A stretch of 64,000 nt of DNA, taken from NCBI RefSeq assembly GCF_014467015.1, contig NZ_CP058559.1, forward strand, positions 3,100,001 through 3,164,000. Reading direction: 5' to 3'. A model generated the notes under the pieces. That model saw only the letters and a list, made by a program, of their open reading frames with translations, did no database searches and had not been told where the DNA came from. The translations under genes were made by a program, and so were the position numbers. Positions within the stretch are counted from its first letter, which is position 1. Every line of letters starts with the position of its first letter. Positions 1-9,709 of this stretch are shown here, in pieces. This stretch comes from Alkalicella caledoniensis (GTDB lineage: Bacteria; Bacillota; Proteinivoracia; Proteinivoracales; Proteinivoracaceae).

Positions 1-1477
1 TGAGCTATCTGGTGAAGGGCACTGCTATGCCAACAAAGATCAACTAATTGAAAAAGCTGAACAGATGCTAGAAGTTGAAAGAAGTGTTATAGAATCAGCG
101 GTTAAGCCCATGATAGAAGAAAAAAAAATCATCTTAGATGAAGAAGATATTATATATATTCCTGCGTTTTATTATAGTGAGGTAGGATGTGCTAAAAAGA
201 TAAGGGAAATATTAGAAAGTGAAAGCCCATATAATAAATCAGAAGTGAGTAAGTTAATAGAGAAAATTGAGAAAGAAAACAAGATCAGATATGACGAGGT
301 ACAAAAGGAAGCCATAGAAACTGCAGTAAAATCTAAATTCATGGTTCTGACAGGTGGCCCTGGGACAGGAAAAACCACTACAACATTAGCCATTATAACA
401 GCGTTACAAGCTTTAGGTGCCAATGTTTTACTTGCAGCACCAACAGGTAGAGCTGCAAAAAGGATGTCAGAAACCACAGGGATGGAAGCTAAAACCATTC
501 ATCGTCTCCTAGAGTATAAACCAAACGATGGATATGTTAGAAATGAAGAAAACCCTTTGCCCTGTGATGTGCTGATAATAGATGAGACGTCAATGGTTGA
601 TATCATATTGATGTACAATTTATTAAAGGCTGTTGCCATAAATACAGTGGTAGTTTTAGTGGGAGACGTTGACCAACTTCCGTCAGTGGGGGCAGGAAAT
701 GTTTTAAAGGATATCATAAATTCAGGTACTGTCAACGTTGTGAAGCTTACTAGAATATTCCGTCAGGCATTAGGAAGCGCTATTATAACAAACGCCCATA
801 AAATCAATAAAGGGGAGTTTCCAGAGCTGAAGAGCAGTAAAGACAGTGATTTTTTCTTTATGGATGAGGAAGACCCTGGGAAGTTAGTTGAACAAATTAG
901 AGAGTTGTGTACAGTGAGATTGCCTAAGTACTACAAGGTTGATCCCATTAACGATATTCAGGTTCTTTGCCCTATGCAAAGGGGCGACACAGGGGCTGTA
1001 AACTTAAATTCTGTACTACAGGGGGCATTAAATAGAGCAGAGTTGTCAATTAAGTACGGTGGAACCTTATATAAGCTTGGGGATAAGGTGATGCAGATTA
1101 AAAATAATTACGATAAAAATGTTTTCAATGGGGATATAGGAAGAATAACAGATATCAATACTGAAGATAAAAACTTGATTATCACATACGATAAAACCCC
1201 AGTGGACTATGACTCCACTGAGTTAGATGAAGTGGTGCTAGCCTACGCAACAACGGTGCATAAAAGTCAAGGAAGTGAATATAAAATTGTAGTGGCACCT
1301 TTTACCATGCAGCATTATGTGATGCTACAGAGGAATTTACTTTACACCTGTGTTACAAGGGCTAAAAAGATAATGGTGTTAGTAGGCACAAAAAAGGCCA
1401 TAGGAATGGCTGTGAAAAATAACAAAACAACAAAACGCAACACAAAGTTGTCTGAGAGGTTGAATTTACCTATCTAA
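1..1477 (+). CDS. recD2: RecD-like ATP-dependent DNA helicase, C-terminal part
   Basis: Superfamily 1B 5'-3' DNA helicase of the RecD2 family, which works without RecBC in DNA repair. The reading frame is open from base 2, so the gene begins before the window; the first in-frame ATG at 65 is internal. Visible motifs are Walker A (GGPGTGKTTTT), motif II (IIDETSMVD), motif III (VGDVDQLPSVGAGN), the UvrD_C2-like TVHKSQGSEY and the motif VI region LLYTCVTRAKK. The N-terminal extension and helix-hairpin-helix region of RecD2 lie outside the window. The next gene follows after about 50 bp on the same strand, so they may be cotranscribed. Family assignment is firm. Confidence 0.93.
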   Translation, partial: ELSGEGHCYANKDQLIEKAEQMLEVERSVIESAVKPMIEEKKIILDEEDIIYIPAFYYSEVGCAKKIREILESESPYNKSEVSKLIEKIEKENKIRYDEVQKEAIETAVKSKFMVLTGGPGTGKTTTTLAIITALQALGANVLLAAPTGRAAKRMSETTGMEAKTIHRLLEYKPNDGYVRNEENPLPCDVLIIDETSMVDIILMYNLLKAVAINTVVVLVGDVDQLPSVGAGNVLKDIINSGTVNVVKLTRIFRQALGSAIITNAHKINKGEFPELKSSKDSDFFFMDEEDPGKLVEQIRELCTVRLPKYYKVDPINDIQVLCPMQRGDTGAVNLNSVLQGALNRAELSIKYGGTLYKLGDKVMQIKNNYDKNVFNGDIGRITDINTEDKNLIITYDKTPVDYDSTELDEVVLAYATTVHKSQGSEYKIVVAPFTMQHYVMLQRNLLYTCVTRAKKIMVLVGTKKAIGMAVKNNKTTKRNTKLSERLNLPI

Positions 1478-1507
1478 TGATAAGAAAGCTGACTTTTAAA
1501 CAACAGG

Positions 1508-1537
1508 AAAAAGGGGGGATGAAATATCAATAAAAGG
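1508..1537 (+). promoter_or_regulatory. Strong ribosome site with an out-of-frame ATG before the phospholipase D gene
   Basis: AAAAAGGGGGGATG lies at about 1508-1521. The ATG at 1519 opens only four codons (ATG AAA TAT CAA TAA). The phospholipase D frame is open from 1523 and reads AAT ATC AAT AAA AGG. Removing one A from the run at 1522-1524 would join this ATG to that frame. Otherwise, initiation at ATC (1526) would have good spacing. See the finding on this start. Confidence 0.55.
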
Positions 1538-1570
1538 GTAAAAACTACACTGAAAGTAACTGCTGCACTT

Positions 1571-2971
1571 TTGGCTGCTTACTTTATATACGCTTTTACT
1601 TTTGGGGTTTTGGTGTTTAGGTTTCACAGGCCAATAACCAGTGACTATTTAGATAATAATCCAGTGGAGAGGTTCTGGGGGGAAGAAGGGAAACTAGGTC
1701 CAGACAGGGTCATTTTGATTGAAGATGGTGATGAAGCAAAACTTAGAAGACTTAATCTTATAGAAAATGCCCAAAATACAATAGACATATCTTACTACAG
1801 TTTTCATGATAGTTTATCCACAGATATTTTTACTGCAGCTATCATGGTCGCCGCCGACAGAGGAGTGAAGATACGTTTTATCCTTGATGGTATAGCTAAC
1901 TTCAGAAGAGAGGAACTGCAAGAGAGCATCTACACCTTTACAGCCCATGAAAATATTGAGTTTAAGTACTATGAACCTATTAACGGTATCAAACCTTGGA
2001 CTTGGAATAATAGACTACATGATAAGATCATTATTGTAGATCAAAAATGGGCTATTATAGGTGGTAGAAATATAGGTGATAAATACTTTGATAGGGGTGA
2101 ACAGGATAGATTATCCCATGACCGGGATGTTTTTATTATGAATACTGACCTTACGAATTCAGAAAGTGCAGTATATCAAATGGAGGAATATTATGAATAC
2201 CTTTGGAACCACAAATTTTCTAGTTACCCCATGGAGAAACTATCTACAGTACAAAGTAAAATAGCCCAAGATAGGAAGAAATTTTTACAAGAGTTATTGA
2301 ATGGAATAAGAAAGACGAGACCAGAACTTTTTGCTGAGAGCCTTGATTGGATGGATGAATCCACACAAACAAATAAAGTTACATTTATCCATAACCCTTT
2401 AACTAGGTTTAACAAAGAACCTTGGGTATGGTATGAAATAACTAGACTTATGGAAGCAGCACAAAGCAGTATTATTATACAAAGCCCCTATGTGATTCCC
2501 AATAAACGTATGCTAGGGTATATTGATCTAAGTAAGCAACAGGAAGTTGATGTGGTTATACTAACAAATTCTTTTGGATCAAACCCTAACACTTTTGGGC
2601 TCGCAGGATATATGAAATTTAGAAAAGATATAATTGATTTTGCCGACTATGTTTATGAATATCAGGGGATAGGTTCCTTGCATGCAAAATCTTTTATTTT
2701 TGACCATAGGATAAGCATGATTGGCACATTTAATACTGATCCCCGAAGTGCCTTCTTAAGCACGGAATCCATGGTTGTAATTGACAGCGAGGAATTCACA
2801 GCAGCCTTTAGGGATCGTATCGAAGACCTACTAGAACAAAGCCTACTGGCACAAGAGGACTATACCTATGTATCCAATTCTGATGTGGAAGAACTACCAA
2901 GTTCTTTGGGAAAAAGAGTAAAAATCAGAATATTGTCCATGTTGACTTATTTCTTTGATTACTTGTTGTAG
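1571..2971 (+). CDS. Phospholipase D-like membrane protein (cardiolipin synthase-like)
   Basis: Carries two HxKxxxxD-type phospholipase D motifs: HDKIIIVD near residue 150, followed by IGGRNIGD, and LHAKSFIFD near residue 371, followed by GTFNTDPRS. This two-motif layout is that of cardiolipin synthases and related phosphatidyl transferases. A hydrophobic segment at the N-terminus should anchor it in the membrane. Coordinates use the only standard start codon (TTG 1571), but that codon has no ribosome site and cuts into the hydrophobic segment. The real protein probably begins about 15 codons earlier. The exact lipid substrate cannot be told from sequence. Confidence 0.8.
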   Translation: MAAYFIYAFTFGVLVFRFHRPITSDYLDNNPVERFWGEEGKLGPDRVILIEDGDEAKLRRLNLIENAQNTIDISYYSFHDSLSTDIFTAAIMVAADRGVKIRFILDGIANFRREELQESIYTFTAHENIEFKYYEPINGIKPWTWNNRLHDKIIIVDQKWAIIGGRNIGDKYFDRGEQDRLSHDRDVFIMNTDLTNSESAVYQMEEYYEYLWNHKFSSYPMEKLSTVQSKIAQDRKKFLQELLNGIRKTRPELFAESLDWMDESTQTNKVTFIHNPLTRFNKEPWVWYEITRLMEAAQSSIIIQSPYVIPNKRMLGYIDLSKQQEVDVVILTNSFGSNPNTFGLAGYMKFRKDIIDFADYVYEYQGIGSLHAKSFIFDHRISMIGTFNTDPRSAFLSTESMVVIDSEEFTAAFRDRIEDLLEQSLLAQEDYTYVSNSDVEELPSSLGKRVKIRILSMLTYFFDYLL

Positions 2972-3148
2972 AAAGCTAATTAAGACTGCTAATCACATAA
3001 GCATATAAAAGGGGATTAACATATGGGTAGATCAGCTACTTTACTAATACCATGTAATTTGACTAGAAAGGCAAAATATTTCGCATGACGAACCAATCTA
3101 TGGTAAAATATAGGCATATTATTATCTATAGGAAAGGGGTTATGAACT

Positions 3149-3976
3149 ATGGTAAAAAGCATTAATGATTCTACAGTCCTACACAATGGAGTTAAGATGC
3201 CTTGGCTTGGTTTAGGTGTATGGAAAGTTAAGGATGAAGAAGAAATCGATTTATCTGTAAAGGCTGCTATCAGGGCAGGTTATAGAAGTATTGACACAGC
3301 CGCTGCATACAAAAATGAAGCAGGTGTAGGTAAAGCTATTGCAGAAAGTGGAGTTGACAGAGAAGAACTTTTTATTACTACAAAGGTCTGGAATGCAGAT
3401 CAAGGGTATGAATCAACACTTAAAGCTTTCGATGCTAGTTTAGAAAAACTAGGTCTAGATTATATAGACCTTTACTTAATTCACTGGCCAGTGGCTGATA
3501 AATATAAAGAAACCTGGAGAGCCTTAGAAAAGCTATATAAAGATAAAAAAGTTCGTGCCATAGGGGTTAGTAACTTCCATATGCATCACTTACAAGACTT
3601 AATGGCTGACTGTGAAGTTATACCCATGGTAAATCAAGTGGAGTTTCACCCACTACTTACCCAAAAGGAACTGAGGTTTTTTTGCAATGAAAATGGAATT
3701 CAAATGGAGGCTTGGAGTCCATTAATGCAGGGGAATTTGGATCATCCTGTCCTAGCTCAAATAGGTGGAAAATATGGTAAAACAGTAGCACAAGTAATCC
3801 TGCGTTGGGACTTGCAAAATGGTGTTGTGACTATTCCTAAATCTGTTAAGGAACATAGAATTCAGGAGAATATGGATATATTTGATTTTGAACTAACAGA
3901 GCAGGAGATGGAGAGTATAGAAAGCCTAAATGAGAATAAAAGATTCGGTCCAGACCCTGACAATTTTGATTTTTAA
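3149..3976 (+). CDS. Aldo/keto reductase
   Basis: Cytosolic NADPH-dependent carbonyl reductase of the aldo/keto reductase superfamily, 275 residues, a normal length for single-domain bacterial members such as YvgN. The catalytic tetrad is complete: Asp49 and Tyr54 (DTAAAYKNE), Lys79 (TKVWN) and His112 (IHWP). The C-terminal half has the cofactor-binding [13 protein letters not shown] segment. AAAGGGG precedes the ATG. A terminator follows immediately, so the gene is probably transcribed alone or as the last gene of its unit. The likely role is aldehyde or methylglyoxal detoxification, but the substrate is not determined by sequence. Confidence 0.93.
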   Translation: MVKSINDSTVLHNGVKMPWLGLGVWKVKDEEEIDLSVKAAIRAGYRSIDTAAAYKNEAGVGKAIAESGVDREELFITTKVWNADQGYESTLKAFDASLEKLGLDYIDLYLIHWPVADKYKETWRALEKLYKDKKVRAIGVSNFHMHHLQDLMADCEVIPMVNQVEFHPLLTQKELRFFCNENGIQMEAWSPLMQGNLDHPVLAQIGGKYGKTVAQVILRWDLQNGVVTIPKSVKEHRIQENMDIFDFELTEQEMESIESLNENKRFGPDPDNFDF

Positions 3977-3980
3977 CAGA

Positions 3981-4006
3981 AAAACCCCTTTTATAGGGGT
4001 TTTTTC
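3981..4006 (+). terminator. Rho-independent terminator after the aldo/keto reductase
   Basis: AAAACCCCT, loop tttat, AGGGGTTTT, then a T run. It starts 4 bp after the stop codon. Confidence 0.88.
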
Positions 4007-4169
4007 ATGGAAAGAATTAGAATTAGGAAGTCTTAGTATTATAACAACAAACAATTCCCTAGCGCCTTGAAGCTAAAAAAGTGGAAAATATTAGTGCGCT
4101 GTTCGACAAAATGTGCTATAATTCACAAATGTACATATATTTACTTTTGCCATGAGAGGAGTAGTGTTT

Positions 4170-6194
4170 GTGAAAGTTTTAAGGGGACTAAAATTTAAAC
4201 TAGTGGTGGTACCAATTATTTTATTATTTGTAGCAGTTGTGGGTTTGGGGATGAACACGGTCATAGGATTGCAAAATTCCATGTTCACACAAATGGAGAA
4301 TCTAGGACAAGATGTAGCAAGACAAATCATAAGTGAGCTTGAGAATAAAGCTCTAACTATTGAGTTGATAACTGAAATAATTGAAGAAAAAATTAGCGGA
4401 ACTGGGAAATCCGTTATTTCAAATTATAATTCTTTAAGTAATAGCTATTTAGCACAGTTAGCTGGAGACTTAGATATAGCTGAAATTAACTGGTTTAACT
4501 CACAAGGAGAAATTATATACTCTTCCATTGAAGAGTATGTGGGCTGGATTGCACCTGAAGACCATGCCACATTAAAATTCTACAACAGCTCTGATGACGT
4601 TTTTTTCGAAGAAGTTCGCCAAGATAGTGCATCAGATAATTTCTTAAAGTATGGGTATGTTAGAGGCGATAATGGTTATTTCGTACAGCTGGGTGTTTCT
4701 GCTAATGAACTCCAAAACTTAACAGATGCCTTTAGTTTTCAATCCATGATGGAGAAGATTTCTGAAGAAGATTCTATAATTTTCGCAAGTATCATAGGTT
4801 CAGACCTGACTGTTATCGCAGACAATGAGGTCAGTGAGATAGGTAAGGTCTATGACGACGAAATTACTATTCAAGCAGCCCAAAATAGAGAGTTTGCTGC
4901 AGAAAGATGGTTTTTCGAAGAAGGAAATGTAGAAGTTTATGAATTATCTATACCATTAGAATTAAACGGTGATTACATAGGGGCCCTTTGTTTAGGGTTG
5001 TCTATGGATAGCGTAAACACAGCAGTAAAGGGTGCCCTAAATAGGCTAATTTTAATAAGTATACTGGCCTTTATAATTATAGGTGTAATTTTATTTTCTG
5101 TTGCGAACAACTCAATAAAATCCATTAACATAGTAAAAGAAAACCTAAAATTAATGGCTCAAGGAAACTTAAGGGAGACTAACTTGCCCACAAAATATCT
5201 AAGTAAGAAAGATGAAATTAGTGATATGCTACTATCACTTAGGGAAACACAAGTATCTTTAGGTGGGATTATTGAGAATGTCTTAGGGGCCACAAAAGAG
5301 GTCAGTGAGCTTTCAGAAGAGCTTAGTGCCACATCTGAGCAATCATCCAGTGCCTCCGAAGAAGTGGCAAGGGCTATTCAAGAAATTGCCAGTGGAGCTG
5401 GTGAACAGGCTAAGGATGTGGAAAATGCCGTTAATGAAACAGATATGCTAAATGCTAGAATTGAAAATATTGTTGATGAATCTAACAATTTAAATGATAT
5501 ATCCGTGGAGAATAAAGAATCAATAGATACAAGCTTGAAGGATATGCAAGAATTGTTAACAGCTACAGAAGAAAGTAGTAAATCATCTGCTGAAATTTTG
5601 AGAGTTATTCAAGCCTCAGCACAACACTCTAAAGAAATAGAAAGTCTTGCTTCTAGCATAGCAGACATAGCTGCACAGACTAACCTATTAGCTTTAAATG
5701 CTAGTATTGAGGCTGCCAGGGCTGGAGAAGCAGGCAAGGGTTTTGCCGTTGTGGCAGAGGAGATTAGAAAACTTGCGGAGACTTCTAACAAAACTGTTGC
5801 GGATATTAAAAAAATCACTGATATTTCAATTGAAAATTCTAGCCAAAGCTTAAATACAGTGGAACAGTTAAATCAAGCAGCAGGAAGACAAGCAGAGTTA
5901 ATCCGTATTTCAGACCAAAACTTGAACAAAATTAGCCAAAACTCAAATCATTTAACTGAGCTATCAGCTAAGCTAAAGGAACATTGTGTGGCTATGGATT
6001 TATCTAAAGAATCAATTTCATCCATGCTAGGAAACTTATCAGCAAGCGCCCAAGAAAATGCTGCAGGTTCCCAGCAGATATCTGCTTCATCACAACAACA
6101 AACAGCATCCATGGAAGAAATAGCTAAATCAAGTGAGTCTTTAACACAACTAGCTTTAGACTTACAAAAGCTTGTGGAAAAGTTTTTAGTATAA
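4170..6194 (+). CDS. Methyl-accepting chemotaxis protein
   Basis: Transmembrane chemoreceptor of 674 residues. Order of parts: first membrane segment (residues about 10-30), a large extracytoplasmic sensor of about 260 residues that is probably Cache-like, a second membrane segment (about 290-315), HAMP, then the coiled-coil signalling domain. The conserved hairpin tip is plain: [21 protein letters not shown] followed by [15 protein letters not shown] chose GTG 4170 because GAGGAG at 4155-4160 sits 9 bases upstream; an ATG at 4152 precedes that ribosome site. The gene has its own terminator. No che genes are nearby, so this is an orphan receptor with unknown ligand. Confidence 0.93.
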   Translation: MKVLRGLKFKLVVVPIILLFVAVVGLGMNTVIGLQNSMFTQMENLGQDVARQIISELENKALTIELITEIIEEKISGTGKSVISNYNSLSNSYLAQLAGDLDIAEINWFNSQGEIIYSSIEEYVGWIAPEDHATLKFYNSSDDVFFEEVRQDSASDNFLKYGYVRGDNGYFVQLGVSANELQNLTDAFSFQSMMEKISEEDSIIFASIIGSDLTVIADNEVSEIGKVYDDEITIQAAQNREFAAERWFFEEGNVEVYELSIPLELNGDYIGALCLGLSMDSVNTAVKGALNRLILISILAFIIIGVILFSVANNSIKSINIVKENLKLMAQGNLRETNLPTKYLSKKDEISDMLLSLRETQVSLGGIIENVLGATKEVSELSEELSATSEQSSSASEEVARAIQEIASGAGEQAKDVENAVNETDMLNARIENIVDESNNLNDISVENKESIDTSLKDMQELLTATEESSKSSAEILRVIQASAQHSKEIESLASSIADIAAQTNLLALNASIEAARAGEAGKGFAVVAEEIRKLAETSNKTVADIKKITDISIENSSQSLNTVEQLNQAAGRQAELIRISDQNLNKISQNSNHLTELSAKLKEHCVAMDLSKESISSMLGNLSASAQENAAGSQQISASSQQQTASMEEIAKSSESLTQLALDLQKLVEKFLV

Positions 6195-6230
6195 AATAAA
6201 GAAGGCTAGAAATTAGCCTTCTTTATTTTA
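6193..6230. terminator. Bidirectional terminator between convergent genes
   Basis: A perfect 16-bp inverted repeat, AAAATAAAGAAGGCTA and its complement, with a 5-nt loop. It is A-rich on one side and T-rich on the other, so it can serve both the chemoreceptor gene and the convergent DUF2975 gene. Confidence 0.88.
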
Positions 6231-6247
6231 TTTAGTATGTGGCCGGG

Positions 6248-6709
6248 CTAAGAATCTAAAGTTTTGCAGAGTTTCAATCGTTGCTTTAATACGGCAGCGA
6301 AAATAGCAATTACCATTGTTAATACCATTATTGCAAGTGCCAAAAGGGTTGTAAAAGGATCTATTGAATCCAACATGGTAAGGCCTATAAAACCAATAAT
6401 GTAGAATCCTAATATGATGAAAGCACAGTTTTTAATATGGTCTAGTGCAACAACAGATTTTTGACTAAAGGTATCCTTATTTGCCACAAGTCTTAGAATT
6501 AATAATGATTTATACAATGCCATGTAAAATGGTACTGCAGTTGCGTATATACCAAATAATACAGGATATTTTAAGTAGGATACTTCTGGATGCAGCTCAG
6601 CCATTGTTCTAGCAGCCCAAGGCAACCAAAATACACATAAAGCAAAAATTATAGTGCCCAATGCAAAAATAGCAAACTTCAGTAAAAAAATCAGGCTGTT
6701 CTTTATCAT
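6248..6709 (-). CDS. DUF2975-type membrane protein
   Basis: A 153-residue integral membrane protein with four predicted hydrophobic segments (about 5-30, 45-70, 92-115 and 118-142). The layout and the FSQKSVVALDHIKNCAF stretch fit the DUF2975 family. Members are often encoded next to a small XRE-type repressor (YozG-like); none is present here. Function is unknown. A 13-bp perfect palindrome lies about 30 bp upstream and could be an operator. Confidence 0.75.
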   Translation of the reverse strand: MIKNSLIFLLKFAIFALGTIIFALCVFWLPWAARTMAELHPEVSYLKYPVLFGIYATAVPFYMALYKSLLILRLVANKDTFSQKSVVALDHIKNCAFIILGFYIIGFIGLTMLDSIDPFTTLLALAIMVLTMVIAIFAAVLKQRLKLCKTLDS

Positions 6710-6739
6710 GAAATCACACTCCTTTTTATTGTATTATAC

Positions 6740-6770
6740 TATATATTTATTGAAATACAATAAATATATA
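6740..6770. promoter_or_regulatory. Perfect 13-bp palindrome upstream of the DUF2975 gene
   Basis: TATATATTTATTG, spacer AAATA, CAATAAATATATA. It sits in the divergent region between the DUF2975 gene and the flavoprotein gene, where a repressor could act on either promoter. No T run follows, so it is not an obvious terminator. Extreme A+T content lowers its significance. Confidence 0.45.
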
Positions 6771-6885
6771 CGGAAATATAGTGTTTTTTCTCAGATATTA
6801 TCCCTACATAAAACAAAAGCAGGATTATGGTATATTTATGGGGAATAATTAAATATAGAAGATAGTTTAATGATGAGGTGAAGTA

Positions 6886-8115
6886 ATGGATAATAAAAAA
6901 GTTGTAGTTGTAGGTGGAGGAGCTGCTGGAATGATAGCTGCTGCCACTGCTGGCGGTCGTGGAATGGACGTAACAATAGTTGAGAAAAATAATAGGCTAG
7001 GAAAGAAAATCCTTATAACAGGTAAGGGAAGATGTAATATAACAAACAGTGCTGATATGGAGACACATATAGGGAATGTGGTACACAACAGAGAATTTCT
7101 ATATAGTGCATTTTATACATATGATAACTATACAGTTATCCAACTTTTTGAAAGCTTAGGTTTAGAAACAAAAACAGAAAGGGGAGGGCGTGTTTTCCCT
7201 CAATCTGATAAAGCTGTGGATGTTGTCAATGCGCTTAAAAAGCATGTTAAAAACAACAATGTTGACATATTATATGAGTCGCCAGTAAACTCTGTAATAG
7301 TTAAAAATGGCCAAATTCATGGTGTAAAATTGGAAAATGGCAACGAGATCACCTGTGAGAGCGTGATTATAGCCACTGGAGGTAAATCATACCCAGGAAC
7401 TGGATCAACGGGAGACGGTTATCATATAGCTAAGGAAGCTGGACATAAAATAATTACACCAAAACCTGCACTAACCCCCCTTAATATTAAGGAAAATTGG
7501 GTTAAGGAGCTTCAAGGGCTTTCCCTTAAAAATACCGAACTAAGACTGTACAAAGGTGATAAAAAGGTTTTTGAAGATTTTGGTGAAATGCTGTTTACAC
7601 ACTATGGTATATCGGGCCCCCTTGTTTTATCGGCAAGTGGTCATGTGGTGGGTATAGAAAAAGGCGGGTACAGGGTGGTACTTGATCTAAAGCCAGCCTT
7701 AGATGAGAAAACCCTGGATTTAAGAATACAGAAGGATTTCGAAAAATACTCAAGAAAGAATTTTTCGAATTCCTTAGATGATTTACTACCTAAAAAGATG
7801 ATTCCTGTTATTATTGAACTTAGTGGAATACCCAGTGATAAACCAGTGAATCAGATATCTAAAGCTGAAAGAGCTAAGTTAGTGGAGCTTTTGAAAAACT
7901 TAAGCATAACCCCCACATCCCTAAGGGGCTTTGATGAAGCCATAGTCACAGCAGGAGGGGTTGATGTAAAGGAGATAGATCCATCAACAATGGAATCCAA
8001 GCTAGTAAAGGGCCTGTACTTTGCCGGTGAAGTAATGGATTTAGATGCTTACACAGGCGGTTTTAATCTACAAATAGCCTATTCAACAGGCTATCTAGCG
8101 GGCAGCAGCTGTTAG
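6886..8115 (+). CDS. HI0933/BaiN-family NAD(P)/FAD-dependent oxidoreductase
   Basis: A 409-residue flavoprotein of the HI0933 family. The N-terminus has the Rossmann dinucleotide motif GGGAAGMIAAATAGG followed by the family signature GKKILITGKGRCNITN. ATGGKSYPGTGSTGDGY lies in the middle, and the C-terminus carries AGGVDVKEIDPSTMESKL and FAGEVMDLDAYTGGFNLQIA, which closes the FAD site. Members reduce diverse substrates, including bile-acid intermediates in BaiN, but most are uncharacterised. GAGGTG precedes the ATG. It stands alone between a divergent gene and a repeat-derived spacer. Confidence 0.92.
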   Translation: MDNKKVVVVGGGAAGMIAAATAGGRGMDVTIVEKNNRLGKKILITGKGRCNITNSADMETHIGNVVHNREFLYSAFYTYDNYTVIQLFESLGLETKTERGGRVFPQSDKAVDVVNALKKHVKNNNVDILYESPVNSVIVKNGQIHGVKLENGNEITCESVIIATGGKSYPGTGSTGDGYHIAKEAGHKIITPKPALTPLNIKENWVKELQGLSLKNTELRLYKGDKKVFEDFGEMLFTHYGISGPLVLSASGHVVGIEKGGYRVVLDLKPALDEKTLDLRIQKDFEKYSRKNFSNSLDDLLPKKMIPVIIELSGIPSDKPVNQISKAERAKLVELLKNLSITPTSLRGFDEAIVTAGGVDVKEIDPSTMESKLVKGLYFAGEVMDLDAYTGGFNLQIAYSTGYLAGSSC

Positions 8116-8119
8116 TTCG

Positions 8120-8355
8120 CCTATAGGTTTCATAGCGTTGCTTACGCAACAGGTTCGCTTCACAATAAGAAGAGCAGGTGCTCATATCCAGTCCGTTGTA
8201 CCAAAGGCTTTATCTTTGGCGGAGCTACAAAAAGCCCTATACTGTATGGTCAGGGCTCCGAACCTGACCGGACCCACAAAATGCTCCAGGGAAGTTCAAC
8301 ACCTTTTCTGCTACACCGCATTCGGGGTCGATATGAAACTCGCGCCCCTACAGTA
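8120..8355. repeat. GC-rich palindromic intergenic element
   Basis: This spacer is clearly richer in G+C than its surroundings and is packed with small palindromes: GTTGCTTACGCAAC, CCAAAGGCTTTATCTTTGG and AGCCCTATACTGTATGGTCAGGGCT-type arms. It ends in GCGCCCCTACAG, which read on the minus strand begins CTGTAGGGGCGC, a style common in short dispersed repeats of Firmicutes. A 72-codon open frame through it has no ribosome site and no recognisable protein. I treat it as a non-coding repeat related to the arrays near 10.4 kb and 61.3 kb. Confidence 0.6.
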
Positions 8356-8356
8356 A

Positions 8357-8390
8357 AAAACCAGCCCCGAATAGCTCGGGGCTGGTTTAT
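8357..8390. terminator. Bidirectional terminator
   Basis: AAACCAGCCCCGA, loop atagc, TCGGGGCTGGTTT: a perfect 13-bp stem with flanking A and T runs. It can end transcripts from the flavoprotein gene and from the convergent DUF3810 gene. Confidence 0.88.
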
Positions 8391-8439
8391 TTTAGCTATT
8401 AATTTTTAACTGTTTCATTTTCATTAGTTTCCTGTCCAT

Positions 8440-9534
8440 CTAGTTTTGCAAATAATTGGCCATAAGCAAATCTATCATCCTGCCATAGCTCTGTACTCCA
8501 TCTTTTTGTGCGTTGGCTTTTAGGTAAGTGTTGTTTATTTGTGATGATGCTCTTCTTACTATACTTTCGTGTTGTTGGTTGTGTGCATTGATATGATCCC
8601 AGTCCCTTTGTAACCCATCACCGAAGGTGGAATATAGTTCTTTGAATACATCCACATCAGCTCTGGCTAAGGCCCTCATGGTATGTCGTAGGGCCATTAG
8701 GGTTCCTGAGTACTGAAAATCTACATCTGGATGCATTGTAGCTGTCAGATAGGCTATATAATCTGCTTCGTCTTCCCTGGCAAAGCCCCTTTGATGTGCC
8801 ATTTCATGTAAGGCTGTGCTGGGTATCAAGGAATCAGGAATAGATATGTTTACGTTGGCTTCCGCTGTAAAGGGAAAGTAGACTCCCCAAACCCCGGTAT
8901 AAGACATTACCCTAGACATAAGCACTACCTTAGGTTTACCATATTTTCCACCAAGTGCAGGGTAAACTTCAGCGGCATTATCAAAGCCTTTGTCAGCTCT
9001 TCTCATGACATCAAAAGAACCATTAGGAAGGGTCATAACCCCATCTTTGTTTTCTTCTACATGCTGTCTTAGGTCATTGGCTTGGTCTATAAGATGTTCT
9101 GCTAGCTGGGCTAGTTCCACTGAAGTATATGTTACTTCGTCATAACCTGCTATTTCAGCGAAGGTTGACCTATGATAGTTTAAACCCCATGAGAATATGA
9201 AGATAAAATAAATTGTACTGATTGCTAGTACTAGGTTTACTAGATTATTTGCTAATATTTTATAACGTTTTTTCTTGTCATTGATCATAGCTAAAATCAA
9301 GGTTACTAACTTATAAACCATAAAGGCAAATAAAGACAAAAGTATTAGTTCTGCTACAGATATGGGTATTATTCCTGTAATTATGCTTAAAATCTGAGAG
9401 ATAAATTTATAAATTTTTGTTGAATATACTCTTTCCACAGTGCTAGGATTCAGTGAACTGAAGTGTGAAAAAATTATTGCAAATGGTAGTAGTAAAATCA
9501 AGAAACTCCTTTTACTAATAAATTTATTTTTCAT
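8440..9534 (-). CDS. DUF3810 family membrane-bound zinc metallopeptidase-like protein
   Basis: A 364-residue protein with three hydrophobic segments in the first 125 residues and a soluble C-terminal part. Near residue 240 it has STALHEMAHQRGFAREDEADYIAYL, a HExxH zinc site with a downstream glutamate (DEAD), as in gluzincin-type peptidases. This combination matches DUF3810. Proteolytic activity is inferred from the motif only; no substrate is known. The gene is monocistronic and convergent to the flavoprotein gene. Confidence 0.8.
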   Translation of the reverse strand: MKNKFISKRSFLILLLPFAIIFSHFSSLNPSTVERVYSTKIYKFISQILSIITGIIPISVAELILLSLFAFMVYKLVTLILAMINDKKKRYKILANNLVNLVLAISTIYFIFIFSWGLNYHRSTFAEIAGYDEVTYTSVELAQLAEHLIDQANDLRQHVEENKDGVMTLPNGSFDVMRRADKGFDNAAEVYPALGGKYGKPKVVLMSRVMSYTGVWGVYFPFTAEANVNISIPDSLIPSTALHEMAHQRGFAREDEADYIAYLTATMHPDVDFQYSGTLMALRHTMRALARADVDVFKELYSTFGDGLQRDWDHINAHNQQHESIVRRASSQINNTYLKANAQKDGVQSYGRMIDLLMANYLQN

Positions 9535-9709
9535 ATTTTCACCAACTCTCTAAATTAGGTTTCAGTATTATTTTACAACACAATGCTTTCCTAAAGATAG
9601 GGTAATTTTTGAAAGAAACGATAATAATTATGAACAATTAGATTTTTCAATTGATATATTTACATGTGAGTGATAATATTTAGTTATAATTTGGGGAAGA
9701 GGTGGTTTA

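Noticed and set aside
3022-3087. 21-codon frame MGRSATLLIPC... between the phospholipase D-like and aldo/keto reductase genes
   Set aside because: It has a fair AAGGGG site but is very short, has no terminator, and nothing else supports it; left as unproven.
8138-8356. 72-codon open frame after the flavoprotein gene
   Set aside because: It has no ribosome site, its composition follows the palindromic repeat in which it lies, and the product resembles no protein.
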